From: JBBDNV01 sp040877415
GTDB lineage: Bacteria > Planctomycetota > Planctomycetia > Pirellulales > PALSA-1355
Length of the DNA: 40,114 nucleotides
Direction: 5' to 3'
NCBI GenBank assembly: GCA_040877415.1
Contig: JBBDNV010000020.1
Span: 1-40,114 of the forward strand
Made by a program: the position numbers and the translations under genes. A model generated the notes under the pieces. That model worked only from the letters and a program-made list of their open reading frames with translations. It was not told the origin of the DNA and did not search any database. This document shows positions 1 to 8,845 of the stretch, piece after piece (the first letter of the stretch is position 1; every line of letters starts with the position of its first letter).

Positions 1-61
1 AGCCGGGGGCTAACGGTTGGCGTCAACGAACAATGCGCAACATCAAAACTTGCGCGTCGGG

Positions 62-970
62 TTAGGGTGGGTTAGCCCTCTGCATCTGCTCGGCCAGCGC
101 AAAAGCGCCCAGCACGCCGGATCGATCACCGAGCCCCGGCGCGACAATGTAGCGCTCTACGTCGTCGAGCACGGCCGGCGACTGCACGTACCCCTTGAGC
201 AGGTCCTGCACGCCGCGGCGCACCATCGGCAAAAGTCGCGGGTGCGACATCACGCCGCCGCCCAGAATGATGCGCTCGGGCGAGAGGGTACAGATGAAAT
301 TCACGAGCGCCAGCGCCAGATAGCGGGCCTCGAGCGTCCAGGCGGGATGATCACCCGCAAGCTTCTCGGCCGGTTGCTGCCAGCGGTCGGCGATGGCCGG
401 GCCGCAGGCGAGCCCCTCGAAACAATCGCCGTGAAACGGGCAGTGGCCGGCGTAGGGATCTTCTTTGCAATCGTGCGGAATGCGGATATGGCCCATCTCG
501 GGATGGACGAGTCCGTGCATAAGCTTTCCATTCACCAATCCGCCGCCGCCGATGCCGGTGCCGATCGTCAAGTAGATCAGATTATCGAGTCCTTGCCCCG
601 CGCCAAAGCGCCATTCCCCGAGCGCCGCGACGTTCACATCAGTGTCGAATCCGACCGGCACTCCGAGCGCGCGGCCAACCGTGCCGGCAAAATCGACGTT
701 GGCCCAGCCCGGCTTCGGCGTGGACGTGATGTGGCCGAACGTCGGCGAGCCGGGCTTGGGATCGATCGGCCCGAACGACGCGATGCCGACCGCGGAAAGC
801 GGGCCGTGTTTCGCGCCGGCCTTCTCGAAGAACTCGATCGCACGGCCCATCGTCTCCGCGGGCGAGGTCGTGGGAAATCGCGCCAGGGCGCGCACGTCGT
901 CCGGCGAGGTGCCGACGGCGCAGACAAACTTCGTTCCGCCCGCTTCGATGCCGCCAAACAGGCTGCTCAT
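62..970 (-). CDS. ROK-family sugar kinase, probable fructokinase
   Basis: This 302-aa cytoplasmic kinase probably phosphorylates fructose or a related hexose with ATP. The N-terminal phosphate loop GIEAGGTKF is at residues 7-15, the catalytic Asp is D111 in DTDVNVAALGE, and IGTGIGGG at 136-143 is the second phosphate motif. The ROK zinc site is clear: HPEMGH at 156-161 followed by CPFHGDC at 177-183 and EG. This matches the Bacillus YdhR/GmuE fructokinase subgroup better than glucokinases. The reading frame stays open far upstream, but the start at 970 is chosen because AGGAGAG lies just before it and the ROK fold begins there. It is divergent from the propeller gene at 1098. Substrate is inferred from the family only. 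A link to the BMC sugar pathway is possible but unproven. Confidence 0.9.
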   Translation of the reverse strand: MSSLFGGIEAGGTKFVCAVGTSPDDVRALARFPTTSPAETMGRAIEFFEKAGAKHGPLSAVGIASFGPIDPKPGSPTFGHITSTPKPGWANVDFAGTVGRALGVPVGFDTDVNVAALGEWRFGAGQGLDNLIYLTIGTGIGGGGLVNGKLMHGLVHPEMGHIRIPHDCKEDPYAGHCPFHGDCFEGLACGPAIADRWQQPAEKLAGDHPAWTLEARYLALALVNFICTLSPERIILGGGVMSHPRLLPMVRRGVQDLLKGYVQSPAVLDDVERYIVAPGLGDRSGVLGAFALAEQMQRANPP

Positions 971-1012
971 GTCGAATCTCTCCTGCCGGGATCGAAAAAT
1001 GGTGCATCGACA

Positions 1013-1042
1013 ATCATGCAGCCGCTCGGCAGAATATGTCAA
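1013..1042 (-). promoter_or_regulatory. Candidate promoter for the ROK kinase
   Basis: On the minus strand a perfect -35 hexamer TTGACA (1037-1042) is followed after 18 bp by CATGAT (1013-1018), a 4/6 match to the -10 consensus. This places transcription start about 35 nt before the kinase ATG. It is a pattern match only. Confidence 0.35.
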
Positions 1043-1097
1043 GCACGCCAGGCTTGACCACGCCAGCGAAGTGATCACCCCGGAGTCACCGTAACTG

Positions 1098-2375
1098 ATG
1101 GACGCCAAATTCGTCGTTCGCACGCTGTTCGTATTGGCATGGTCGCTTTCGGTCCTTCCGCTGCGCGCGGAAAACTGGCCCACCTGGCGCGGACCGGAAG
1201 GGATCGGCGCCAGTGGCGAATCGGACCTGCCGCTCACGTGGAGCCGGACCGAAAACATCCGCTGGAAAGTGAAACTGCCCGAGCCCGGCAATTCCACGCC
1301 GATCGTGTGGGGCAAGCGCATCTTCGTCACGCAACCGGTCGAGCAAGAAAACCGGCGAACATTAATGTGCCTCGACCGTACCGACGGCAAAATCCTCTGG
1401 CAGGCCGGCACGATCTACACGGAAGAAGAACCCACGCACCCAACGAACCCCTATTGTTCGGCCTCGCCGGTGACCGACGGCGAGCGCGTGATCGCCTGGT
1501 TCGGATCGGCGGGCGTGTTTTGCTACGATCTCGACGGAAGGCAGCTTTGGAAACGCGACCTGGGCGTCCAGCAGCACGAGTGGGGCTATGCCGCGTCGCC
1601 GGTTATTCACGGCGATCTTTGCTTCGTCAACTTCGGGCCGGGAACCAGCGAGTTCGTCGTGGCGCTCGACAAGCGCACCGGCGAAGTGGCGTGGAGATAC
1701 GATCCGCCCAAGCCGACGCCCGAAGTGCTCAAGCGCGACGACGGATTGCGGGGCAGTTGGAGCACGCCGCTTTTGATTCGCGCCGCCGGGCGCGACGAGC
1801 TGATTCTGACGCTGCCCGACCGCGTCCTGGCGCTGGCCCCGCCATCGGGCAAGACGCTGTGGAGCTGCGAAGGGCTGGGATCGCTCGTGTATACGTCACC
1901 CCTGTGGGGCGACGGAATCCTGGTGGCTTTGGGCGGCTATCATCGCGCAAGTTTGGCCGTCAAGCCGGGCGGGCGCGGCGACGTCACCGAAACCCACCGC
2001 GTCTGGCACGAACCCAAGTGCAAGTTGCGATTGGGTTCGGGGATCGTCCACAAGGGGCACATCTACGTGGGCGACATGCAGGGCGTCGCCCAGTGCCTCG
2101 ATCTGACGACCGGCCGGCTGGTCTGGGAAGAACGGCTCAAAGCCGCGGCCGGCGACAATGCCACCTGGTCGTCGATGATTCTGACGGCCGACGAGCGCAT
2201 TTACGTGCTCAACCAGGTCGGCGATACGTTCGTGCTCAAGGCCAGCCCAAAGTTCGAGCTGGTGGCCACGAACTCTCTGGGCGAACCCACGAATTCGTCG
2301 ACCGCGATTTCCGACGGCGAAATCTTCGTGCGCACCCACGAACACCTGTGGTGCATCGGCCGGCAAGATCCCTAA
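1098..2375 (+). CDS. Exported PQQ-like beta-propeller protein (BamB-like fold)
   Basis: This 425-aa protein starts with a signal peptide (hydrophobic residues about 8-22, cleavage probably after LRAE). The mature part opens with WPTWRGPEGIG, a signature common in planctomycete PQQ-like proteins. It contains repeated beta-propeller blades with the typical pattern of a conserved Gly-Lys followed by W, for example DGKILWQAG, DGRQLWKRD, TGEVAWRYD, SGKTLWSCE and TGRLVWEER. Such proteins fold as 7-8-bladed propellers. Without other domains an enzyme activity cannot be assigned, and true PQQ binding is doubtful. It has a paralogue at 38034-39278 with the same opening motif. It acts outside the cytoplasmic membrane, presumably as a binding or scaffold protein. 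Confidence 0.85.
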   Translation: MDAKFVVRTLFVLAWSLSVLPLRAENWPTWRGPEGIGASGESDLPLTWSRTENIRWKVKLPEPGNSTPIVWGKRIFVTQPVEQENRRTLMCLDRTDGKILWQAGTIYTEEEPTHPTNPYCSASPVTDGERVIAWFGSAGVFCYDLDGRQLWKRDLGVQQHEWGYAASPVIHGDLCFVNFGPGTSEFVVALDKRTGEVAWRYDPPKPTPEVLKRDDGLRGSWSTPLLIRAAGRDELILTLPDRVLALAPPSGKTLWSCEGLGSLVYTSPLWGDGILVALGGYHRASLAVKPGGRGDVTETHRVWHEPKCKLRLGSGIVHKGHIYVGDMQGVAQCLDLTTGRLVWEERLKAAAGDNATWSSMILTADERIYVLNQVGDTFVLKASPKFELVATNSLGEPTNSSTAISDGEIFVRTHEHLWCIGRQDP

Positions 2376-2561
2376 AACTTGCGCAGGATCCCCCGTTACG
2401 CTTGCGGTTTCGCGCGTCCCGATCGACCGCAGCCATGCGGCGGGACCCTCGCTGGCGCTTCCTGCCGTAAGCCGCTTGCAATGCGCCCGCGACCGTGTCA
2501 AAGTAAACCCAACTTCCATTTCCACGCGGTTCCGGTTTTCTTCCCCAGGGGAGTCTCGGCG

Positions 2562-4739
2562 ATGGCGCGCAATCGTTTCCAATCATGTGGCGTCGGTTTG
2601 GCAATTTTGTTGTTGGCAATCTGGCTGGCCCCGTTGGCCGCGGCTGACGATTTGGGTGAAAAGCTGGCCGCCGTGGTGACGATTCACCGCGACGAGTGGG
2701 GCGTGCCGCACATCGACGGGCCGACCGACGCCAGCGTCTCTTTCGGCTTCGCCTATGCCCAGGCCGAGGACTACTTCTGGCAAGTCGAGGACACATACGT
2801 CGCCAGCATCGGCCGCTACGCCGAGCTGTACGGCGAGCCCGGACTGGACAAGGATCTGCTCGGCCGATCGTTTGAAATCGCCAAAGGCGCGCAGGCCGAC
2901 TTTCCCAAGCTCGAACCACCGCTCAAGGCGATCTGCGAAGCCTATACCGCCGGACTGAATCATTTTTTGGCCAGGCATCCCGAGGTGAAGCCGCGTTTGA
3001 TCACGAAATTCGAACCGTGGCACGTCGTGGCCTACGAGCGCTACGTGCTGTTGGAGTTCCTGTTCGGCAAGACGCACGCTTCGAAGGGAAACGTCAAGAA
3101 GGTATTGGAAGAGATGCGCGCCGCCACCGGCTCGAACACCTGGGCCATCGGGCCGAAGCGCACCAGGTCGGGCCATGCCATGCTGTTTGCCAATCCGCAC
3201 CAGCCCTGGTTCGGATACGGCCAGTTCTACGAAGGGCATCTGCACAGCGGCGAGGGATTGAATTTCGCCGGCTCCGCCTTTTTCGGCGGGCCGCTGGTGA
3301 CAATCGGCCACAACGAGGTGCTCGGCTGGTCGCACACGGTCAACGAGCCCGACGTCGGCGACGTGTGGTTCGAGACGTTCGACGATCCGAACAACAAGCT
3401 CAATTACCGCTACGGCGACGGCCATCGCCAGGCCACCGAGTGGAAGGAAACCTTGAAGGTGAAAACCCCCGCCGGCACCGAAGACCGCACCTACACCTTC
3501 CGCAAGACGCACCACGGCCCGATCGTGGGGCGCGACGCCGACGGGCGGTACCTGGCCGTGCGCATCTCGCGCTTGACCGAGGGCAGCCGCATGCGCCAGG
3601 CCTTGAAAATGGCCAGGTCCCACACGTTCGCCGATTGGCGCGCCGCCATGGCCGAGCTGAACCTGCAAATGTTCAACACCTGCTACGCCGACCGCGACGG
3701 CAATATCTTCTACGTCTACAACGGCGCCGTGCCGAAGCGCGATCCGAGCTTCGATTGGACCAGGCCGGTCGACGGCTCCGACCCGCGCACCGAATGGCAG
3801 GGTCTGCACGCCTTCGACGAGTTGCCGCAAATCCTCAACCCCGAGTCGGGATTCCTGCAGAACTGCAACGCCACGCCGTACCTGGCGACCGACGTGGGCA
3901 ATCCCTCGATCGGCGATTACCCGGCCTACATGGTCGAGGACCGCAATGACGACAAGCGGCGGTCGCAGGTTTCGCGCATGCTGCTGCGCAACATGCACGA
4001 CGTCACGTTCGACGATTGGAAAGCGGCCGGCTGGGACACCACGCTGTACTGGCCGCTGGTGAACCTGCCGCAGTTGGCGTTGGAGTTAAAGGCCCTTCAC
4101 AAAACCAATCCCCAGTTGGCGGTCAAGGTCCAGCCCTACCTGGACCATCTGCGCGACTGGGACTGCAAGTCGTCGATCGATTCGACGCAAACGACGCTTT
4201 GCGTCGCGTGGTACGAAGATCTGTACGGGCGCGGCTACCCGGTCGAGACGCTCAAGGCCGAGTTCGTCGGGAATCCGGCCGCCCAGTTCGAAGCGCTCGT
4301 GAAGGCGGCCGAGAAAATCAAGGCGTTCTACGGCGATTGGCGCGTCAAGTGGGGCGACGTGAGCCGCATCCAACGCCACGCCAACGTCGCCGACGCGGCC
4401 CAGATTCCGTTTTCCGACTCGCTGCCGAGCCTGCCTTGTGCCGGAGTGCCGGGACCTTTGGGCGTCGTGTTCAACACCTATTACGTGCCGCCGACGGAAA
4501 AGCGCAAAAACCAATACGGCGTCGTGGGCGGCTCGTTTATCGGGATGTACGAGTTTGGGGACAAGGTTGAGGCCGCCACGATCCTGCAGTTCGGCCAGAG
4601 CTCCGATCCCAAGTCGCCGCATTTCTCCGACCAGGCCGAGCTCTACTCGAAGCGCCAGTTCAAGCCCGCCTGGTTCGAGTGGAGCGACGTTCTGGCCCAC
4701 GCCAAGCACAGTTACCACCCCGGCGAAGAAGTGAAATAA
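2562..4739 (+). CDS. Penicillin acylase family protein (peptidase S45, Ntn hydrolase)
   Basis: This 725-aa exported amidohydrolase is probably made as a precursor that cuts itself into alpha and beta chains. Members of the family hydrolyse the acyl-amide bond of beta-lactams, N-acyl homoserine lactones or related amides. Residues 1-27 form a signal peptide ending in LAPLAAAD. The alpha chain carries the usual VTIHRDEWGVPHIDG opening. The nucleophile is predicted at S191 in GSNTWAIG, the new N-terminus of the beta chain, followed by the characteristic FANPHQPW. The start at 2562 is preferred over in-frame upstream starts because of AGGGGAG 9 nt upstream and the signal peptide directly after it. 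It lies 186 nt after the propeller gene. The substrate cannot be told from sequence; quorum-signal or antibiotic cleavage are both possible. Confidence 0.9.
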   Translation: MARNRFQSCGVGLAILLLAIWLAPLAAADDLGEKLAAVVTIHRDEWGVPHIDGPTDASVSFGFAYAQAEDYFWQVEDTYVASIGRYAELYGEPGLDKDLLGRSFEIAKGAQADFPKLEPPLKAICEAYTAGLNHFLARHPEVKPRLITKFEPWHVVAYERYVLLEFLFGKTHASKGNVKKVLEEMRAATGSNTWAIGPKRTRSGHAMLFANPHQPWFGYGQFYEGHLHSGEGLNFAGSAFFGGPLVTIGHNEVLGWSHTVNEPDVGDVWFETFDDPNNKLNYRYGDGHRQATEWKETLKVKTPAGTEDRTYTFRKTHHGPIVGRDADGRYLAVRISRLTEGSRMRQALKMARSHTFADWRAAMAELNLQMFNTCYADRDGNIFYVYNGAVPKRDPSFDWTRPVDGSDPRTEWQGLHAFDELPQILNPESGFLQNCNATPYLATDVGNPSIGDYPAYMVEDRNDDKRRSQVSRMLLRNMHDVTFDDWKAAGWDTTLYWPLVNLPQLALELKALHKTNPQLAVKVQPYLDHLRDWDCKSSIDSTQTTLCVAWYEDLYGRGYPVETLKAEFVGNPAAQFEALVKAAEKIKAFYGDWRVKWGDVSRIQRHANVADAAQIPFSDSLPSLPCAGVPGPLGVVFNTYYVPPTEKRKNQYGVVGGSFIGMYEFGDKVEAATILQFGQSSDPKSPHFSDQAELYSKRQFKPAWFEWSDVLAHAKHSYHPGEEVK

Positions 4740-4927
4740 CAAGCGGAATTTCACCGCCGCTTGCGGCTTAGCCTGGCGCGATCGCTGAACGCCTGCAACT
4801 GGGTCCTGGGCCGGATCGATTGATAGCTGTCCCTCGATCTTTATCGACTGCCGCCCCGTCCGTGCGTATACTTGGGCACCAGAGCCCCGCGCCGCGTTGA
4901 TGGGCCTGATTTCGGCGCACAAGCGCG

Positions 4928-5647
4928 ATGAGCAACGATAAGCTGCGGCGGCAGATCGCCTACGAGGCCGCCCGGATGCTGTACGCTCGGCAGGAGTCGG
5001 AGCTCTATCGGGCCCGCCTGAAGGCCGCCCGGCGCTTTGCGAAGGGCTGGGTCAAGCCCGAAGATTTGCCCACCAACCGCGAGATCCGCGACGAAATCCA
5101 GTTGCTGGCGCGTATCCGCGAAGGCGCACCCGACGCCGGTTGCCACAACGGTGCGCTCGTCGATTCCCGGCGGCGGGTCGACCGATTTGCCGTGTATCGC
5201 GTGCTGCTCGCGCCGCTGGAGACCGTCAAGCAGGATCCCGAGCGGCATCCCGAGGGAGACGCGCTGTACCACAGCCTGCAAGTGTTCGACCTGGCCCGCG
5301 GCGCGCTGCCCTATGACGAAGAGTTTCAGTTGGCTGCCCTGTTGCACGACGTCGGCAAGGCGATCGATCCGCGCGATCACGTGGCGGCCGCTCTGGAAGC
5401 GCTCGACGGCACGATCACCGAGCGCACCGCCTGGCTGATCGAGAATCACCCTCAGGGCCAGGCATTGCGCGACGGCACGTTGGGCGCCCGCGCCCGCCGC
5501 CGGCTGGAAGGGGCCGCGGACTTTGACGATCTGGTGCTGCTGTGCGACTGCGACCGCGCCGGCCGCCGGCAGGGCGTACAAGTTCCCGACGTCGAGGACG
5601 CGCTGGCGCACCTGCGCGAGCTTTCTCAAAGCGACGGCATGCCGTAG
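4928..5647 (+). CDS. HD-domain metal-dependent phosphohydrolase-like protein
   Basis: This 239-aa soluble protein has an HD domain at about residues 110-215. The metal ligands are visible as H115 in LYHSLQVF, H140-D141 in ALLHDVGKAID, H174 in IENHP and D207/D209 in LLCDCDR. HD domains of this kind hydrolyse phosphomonoesters or phosphodiesters of nucleotides. The N-terminal 100 residues are Arg-rich, helical and not recognised. It resembles HD domains from tRNA nucleotidyltransferase or HDIG-type proteins, but no partner domain is fused. It is the last plus-strand gene before the convergent BMC operon. The substrate is unknown. Confidence 0.75.
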   Translation: MSNDKLRRQIAYEAARMLYARQESELYRARLKAARRFAKGWVKPEDLPTNREIRDEIQLLARIREGAPDAGCHNGALVDSRRRVDRFAVYRVLLAPLETVKQDPERHPEGDALYHSLQVFDLARGALPYDEEFQLAALLHDVGKAIDPRDHVAAALEALDGTITERTAWLIENHPQGQALRDGTLGARARRRLEGAADFDDLVLLCDCDRAGRRQGVQVPDVEDALAHLRELSQSDGMP

Positions 5648-5693
5648 TGCCCGGCTTTGCCGAGGGATCGGCCAGCGCAACAAACGCGCGATC

Positions 5694-6950
5694 CTAGGAT
5701 CCAAAGATCCGGTCCCGCTTCGCCTTGTTGTACGCCAGCTTTTCGGCTGTGGTCATGTGGGAGAAATCGGGCTTGCTCGGGGGCGGCGGTTCGGCTGAGG
5801 GCTTGGCATCCCGGCAGTCGCATTGTTGGTGGGCGGATCCGCCGCAGCCGCAATCGGGCTTCGTGCCCGACCGGGCTGCAGGCGAGCGCGGAACACCGGC
5901 CGGAATGCTCGCGCTCGTCGATCCTCCGTAGCTCATTACTCCGCTTTGTAGCTGCACGTCGTCGGCCAGCGTCCGATGCGGCTTGATCTTCAGCCGCCCG
6001 AGCACCGCGTGATACGCCCGCACGGCCTCTTCCGGCGTGACTTCGCCGGCCACAATGCGGCGCAAGAATTCGACGAACGCGAACTGGCATTCGGCGCCAT
6101 TGATCTTGCGCCCGAACAGGGCCGCCCGGGCTCCGTATTTCTGCGCTTCGGCGATCAGCTTGAACGCGTCGTACGTCGTGCCGGCGCTGCCGCCCAGGAT
6201 GCCGACCACCAGGTGCGGATCGTAGGAGACGAGCTCTTCCATCGCCCGCGGTCCGTGATACACGATTTTGAGAAAGATCGGCCGACCGGCCTGTGCCACT
6301 CCGGCCAGGGTGCGGGCGATCGAGTCGTTGACGAATTGCGGCGTCGTATCGAGCGAAAGCCCTTGCGGAGCGTTGGGGTCGAACACTTCGAGGAAATGCC
6401 TGAAGCCTTTGCGTTCGGCTTCCTCGCGAAACTGTTGGTAATGTTGGAGCGAAGTCAGATCGTCCTGCAGGCGGTTGTTGAACGTAATGCTGTACAGCCC
6501 CAGGTTCGCGCCCAGCCCGCGTTCCCGCGGCTCGCAGTCGGCGTGGCCGCATTGAATGTGATCGAGCGACGCCGTGCGAAACGGCCGCGACGGCTCGCCC
6601 GTGTAACGGCCGTGGCGAACCGCAAAGATGTCGCTGGCGTCGTTGGCCCGCGCGGCCGGCGTGACGTGAGTATTTTCAAACAGCCGCTCGCCGATCGTCA
6701 AAACGTCGCCCGTCGAAGCCGACATGAGCATGATGTCGACCAGGCCCTGCCGCGTGATTTGCCGAATGTGTTCGCGGTATTCGGCCAGCGTGCGCATCCG
6801 CACTTCGCCGGCGTGCATTTCGGGCGAGCGGCCCGGCGCGCCGATGCCAAACGCCATGTCGGCATCCTTGGCGTCGGCCAGGATGAACTCTTTCGAGCCC
6901 GACGGATCGGCATGAATGGCGGCCAGTTTTTGGTCGAGGGATTTCTTCAT
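5694..6950 (-). CDS. BMC-operon protein with aldolase-like TIM barrel and Cys-rich C-terminal tail
   Basis: This 418-aa protein is the last gene of the BMC operon, 49 nt after the dehydrogenase. Residues about 55-320 have the alternating strand/helix pattern of a TIM barrel. Two segments suggest a class I (Schiff-base) aldolase of the DeoC/LacD kind: PIFLKIVYHG with candidate lysine K228, and VVGILGGSAGTTYDAF (248-263), which resembles a phosphate-binding Gly loop. The barrel is followed by a Pro/Ser-rich linker with two CxC pairs (C367, C369 and C377, C379) and a charged C-terminal helix from about residue 398 (TTAEKLAYNKAKRDRIF at 400-416). The cysteines could bind metal. The tail might target the protein to the compartment, though it is less hydrophobic than the other targeting helices in this operon. 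The function is not established; the aldolase call is from motif resemblance only. Confidence 0.65.
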   Translation of the reverse strand: MKKSLDQKLAAIHADPSGSKEFILADAKDADMAFGIGAPGRSPEMHAGEVRMRTLAEYREHIRQITRQGLVDIMLMSASTGDVLTIGERLFENTHVTPAARANDASDIFAVRHGRYTGEPSRPFRTASLDHIQCGHADCEPRERGLGANLGLYSITFNNRLQDDLTSLQHYQQFREEAERKGFRHFLEVFDPNAPQGLSLDTTPQFVNDSIARTLAGVAQAGRPIFLKIVYHGPRAMEELVSYDPHLVVGILGGSAGTTYDAFKLIAEAQKYGARAALFGRKINGAECQFAFVEFLRRIVAGEVTPEEAVRAYHAVLGRLKIKPHRTLADDVQLQSGVMSYGGSTSASIPAGVPRSPAARSGTKPDCGCGGSAHQQCDCRDAKPSAEPPPPSKPDFSHMTTAEKLAYNKAKRDRIFGS

Positions 6951-6999
6951 GGTGTCGAAAGCCGGGACGTACGAATCGTCCGCTTGCGGCTTAGCCGCT

Positions 7000-7941
7000 T
7001 CAACTTCCTCCCAGCCGCGCGAGGACGGTGTCGATGGTTTGGCGGAGCACTTGCCCGCTTTTGCGGAGTCCTTGAATCTCTTTCGGCCAAAGGTCGATTT
7101 CGTGGGTCGCCAGCACGCCGTCGCGCCCGACCACGCTGGGCACCGACAGCGCGACGTCGCGGATGCCGTAACAGCCGCGCTGCACCGACGAGACCGGCAA
7201 AACTGCGCGGCGATCCAAAGCCACGGCTTCGATCACTTCCTGAATCGCCAGCCCGACCGCAAAACCCGCGCCCCCTTTCTTCTTGATCACTTCGGCCCCC
7301 GAGCCCTTGGTGCGCGTGAAAACCTCGTTCGCCTGGTGCGCGTTCCAGCCGGGAAATTTTTCCAAGGGCAAGCCCGCGATCGTGGCGCTCGACCAGATGG
7401 GCACCATCGTGTCGCCGTGCTCGCCCAGCACGAGCGCCTTGACCTGCGTGGGCGGAGCCGACAGCCGCTCGGCAATCAACGCCCGAAAGCGGATCGTGTC
7501 CAATTGCGTTCCCAGACCCAGCACGCGGGAAGGGGGCAAATCGAGCGCTCCGGCAGCCAGAAAGGTCAGCACGTCGACCGGATTGGAAACGACCAGCACC
7601 GTGGCGTCCGGCTTGTGTCCCGCTTGCTTGATCCGGGCCAGAATATCGACAAACAGGTCGACGTTCCGATTGATCAAATCCAGCCGGCTTTCGTCCGGCG
7701 TGCGGCGCAGTCCGGCGGTGATGCAAATCACGTCGCTCGTCGGGACGTGCTCGTAGCCGCCGGCGGTGATGACCTGGTCGGCCATCAGGCTGGCGCCGTG
7801 CAGCAAATCGAGCGCCTGGCCGGCCGCCATTTCGGCGTTGGCATCCACCAGCGCAATTTCGCGCACGATCTTGCCGGTTTGCAGGGCGAACGCCGTGCAA
7901 GAACCGACCAGTCCGCCGCCGCCGATAATCGTGACTTTCAT
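7000..7941 (-). CDS. BMC-associated lactate/malate dehydrogenase family protein
   Basis: This 313-aa NAD-dependent 2-hydroxyacid dehydrogenase has the Rossmann motif GGGGLVGS (7-14), the NAD-ribose Asp in LVDAN (D33), the substrate-binding R151 with D148 in LDTIRFR, and the catalytic His H175 in GEHGDT. At the position that decides substrate in this family (Q102 in lactate dehydrogenases) it has R80 in AGLRRTPD, as malate dehydrogenases do. The position of LDH T246 is A225. The start at 7941 is chosen because the Rossmann strand MKVTII begins there and AAAGGA precedes it; the frame stays open to 8106. It lies 28 nt after the aldolase. In the compartment it may reoxidise NADH made by the aldehyde dehydrogenase. 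No separate targeting helix is visible; its C-terminal helix is normal for the family. Confidence 0.88.
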   Translation of the reverse strand: MKVTIIGGGGLVGSCTAFALQTGKIVREIALVDANAEMAAGQALDLLHGASLMADQVITAGGYEHVPTSDVICITAGLRRTPDESRLDLINRNVDLFVDILARIKQAGHKPDATVLVVSNPVDVLTFLAAGALDLPPSRVLGLGTQLDTIRFRALIAERLSAPPTQVKALVLGEHGDTMVPIWSSATIAGLPLEKFPGWNAHQANEVFTRTKGSGAEVIKKKGGAGFAVGLAIQEVIEAVALDRRAVLPVSSVQRGCYGIRDVALSVPSVVGRDGVLATHEIDLWPKEIQGLRKSGQVLRQTIDTVLARLGGS

Positions 7942-7969
7942 AGGATCCTTTTTTCTCTGCCGGCCGTCG

Positions 7970-8845
7970 TCATTTGCCCTGCAAAGCGGCCATGACCCGC
8001 TCGGTGATGGTTTGGATGAGTTGCTCCTGGTCGACTTGCGGCGCGGCGCCGGCCGGCGCGCCAGAAGCGGACGAAGTCTTTGGCCGCATCGACGGAGGCG
8101 GCTCAAAGGCTCGCCGCGCGAGGCCGCTTTCGGTCCAACTGTCGCGAAACACGTCGTTGGCGCAGATGTCGCAATTCTCCATGCCGGGCGCGAGCCGCGC
8201 GTCCCGGAAGCCCCACTTGGTTTTCAAATCCAACAACTCGCGCTCCTTCCCTTCGGTGAAGTAGTTGATGCGCCCCAGGTCCTTTGCCAACATCAGAATG
8301 CGGCAGTAGGAGTCAAGTATCTCGGTCCACCAGTAAGCCCGCTCCACAGTTTCGCCGTAGCTGACCGTGCCGTGATTGGCCAGGATGATGACGTTCGTCT
8401 TTTCCACGAACGGCAAAACGGTGTCGGCGAACATCTGCCCGCCGGGCGTTTCGTACTTCGTGATCGGCACGTCGCCCAAAAACACCTCCACCTCGGGCAG
8501 CACGCATTGCGGAATCGGCTCGTGGGCCACGGCAAACGCGGTGGCGTGGGGCGGATGGCAGTGGACCACGCTTTTCACGTCGGGCCGTTTTTTCATGATC
8601 GCCAGGTGAAGCAAAACTTCGCTCGTGCGCTTCAAACGGCCGGTGAGCTGCCGGCCTTCCATGTCGACGGTGCACAGCATATCGGGCGTCAAAAAGCCCT
8701 TGGAGACCATCGTCGGCGTGCAGAGCACCTCGTTTTTGCCGAGGCGATAACTGATATTGCCGTCGTTTCCGGCGGCGAAGCCCTTGTTGTAGAGCCGCCG
8801 TCCGATGTCGCAGATTTCGAGCTTGAGTTGGTGGAGATTCTTCAT
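7970..8845 (-). CDS. Class II aldolase (fuculose/rhamnulose-1-phosphate type) with C-terminal encapsulation peptide
   Basis: This 291-aa zinc aldolase of the AraD/FucA family is predicted to cleave L-fuculose- or L-rhamnulose-1-phosphate to DHAP and L-lactaldehyde. The phosphate-binding GNDGNIS is at 26-32, the catalytic Glu is E76 in TSEVLLH, and the zinc ligands are H95 and H97 in HCHPPH and H158 in ANHGTV. The family core ends near residue 235. It is followed by a Pro/Ala/Ser linker and a C-terminal amphipathic helix, QEQLIQTITERVMAAL (273-288), that looks like a BMC encapsulation peptide. Its start codon overlaps the stop of the upstream BMC-P gene (ATGA), so translation is probably coupled. 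It is the signature enzyme of the planctomycete/verrucomicrobial compartment type. Confidence 0.92.
   Translation of the reverse strand: MKNLHQLKLEICDIGRRLYNKGFAAGNDGNISYRLGKNEVLCTPTMVSKGFLTPDMLCTVDMEGRQLTGRLKRTSEVLLHLAIMKKRPDVKSVVHCHPPHATAFAVAHEPIPQCVLPEVEVFLGDVPITKYETPGGQMFADTVLPFVEKTNVIILANHGTVSYGETVERAYWWTEILDSYCRILMLAKDLGRINYFTEGKERELLDLKTKWGFRDARLAPGMENCDICANDVFRDSWTESGLARRAFEPPPSMRPKTSSASGAPAGAAPQVDQEQLIQTITERVMAALQGK

Noticed and set aside
1..61. Possible gene end or terminator at the left edge
   Set aside because: The 61 bases before the kinase stop show no coding sequence or clear hairpin.
2583..3998. A 471-codon minus-strand frame inside the penicillin-acylase gene
   Set aside because: Its composition is that of a GC-rich shadow frame, and the plus-strand protein in the same place is clearly real.
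4740..4763. Hairpin CAAGCGG / CCGCTTG right after the penicillin-acylase gene as a terminator
   Set aside because: The stem is only 7 bp with a 10-nt loop and no T-tract follows, so it was not listed as a feature.
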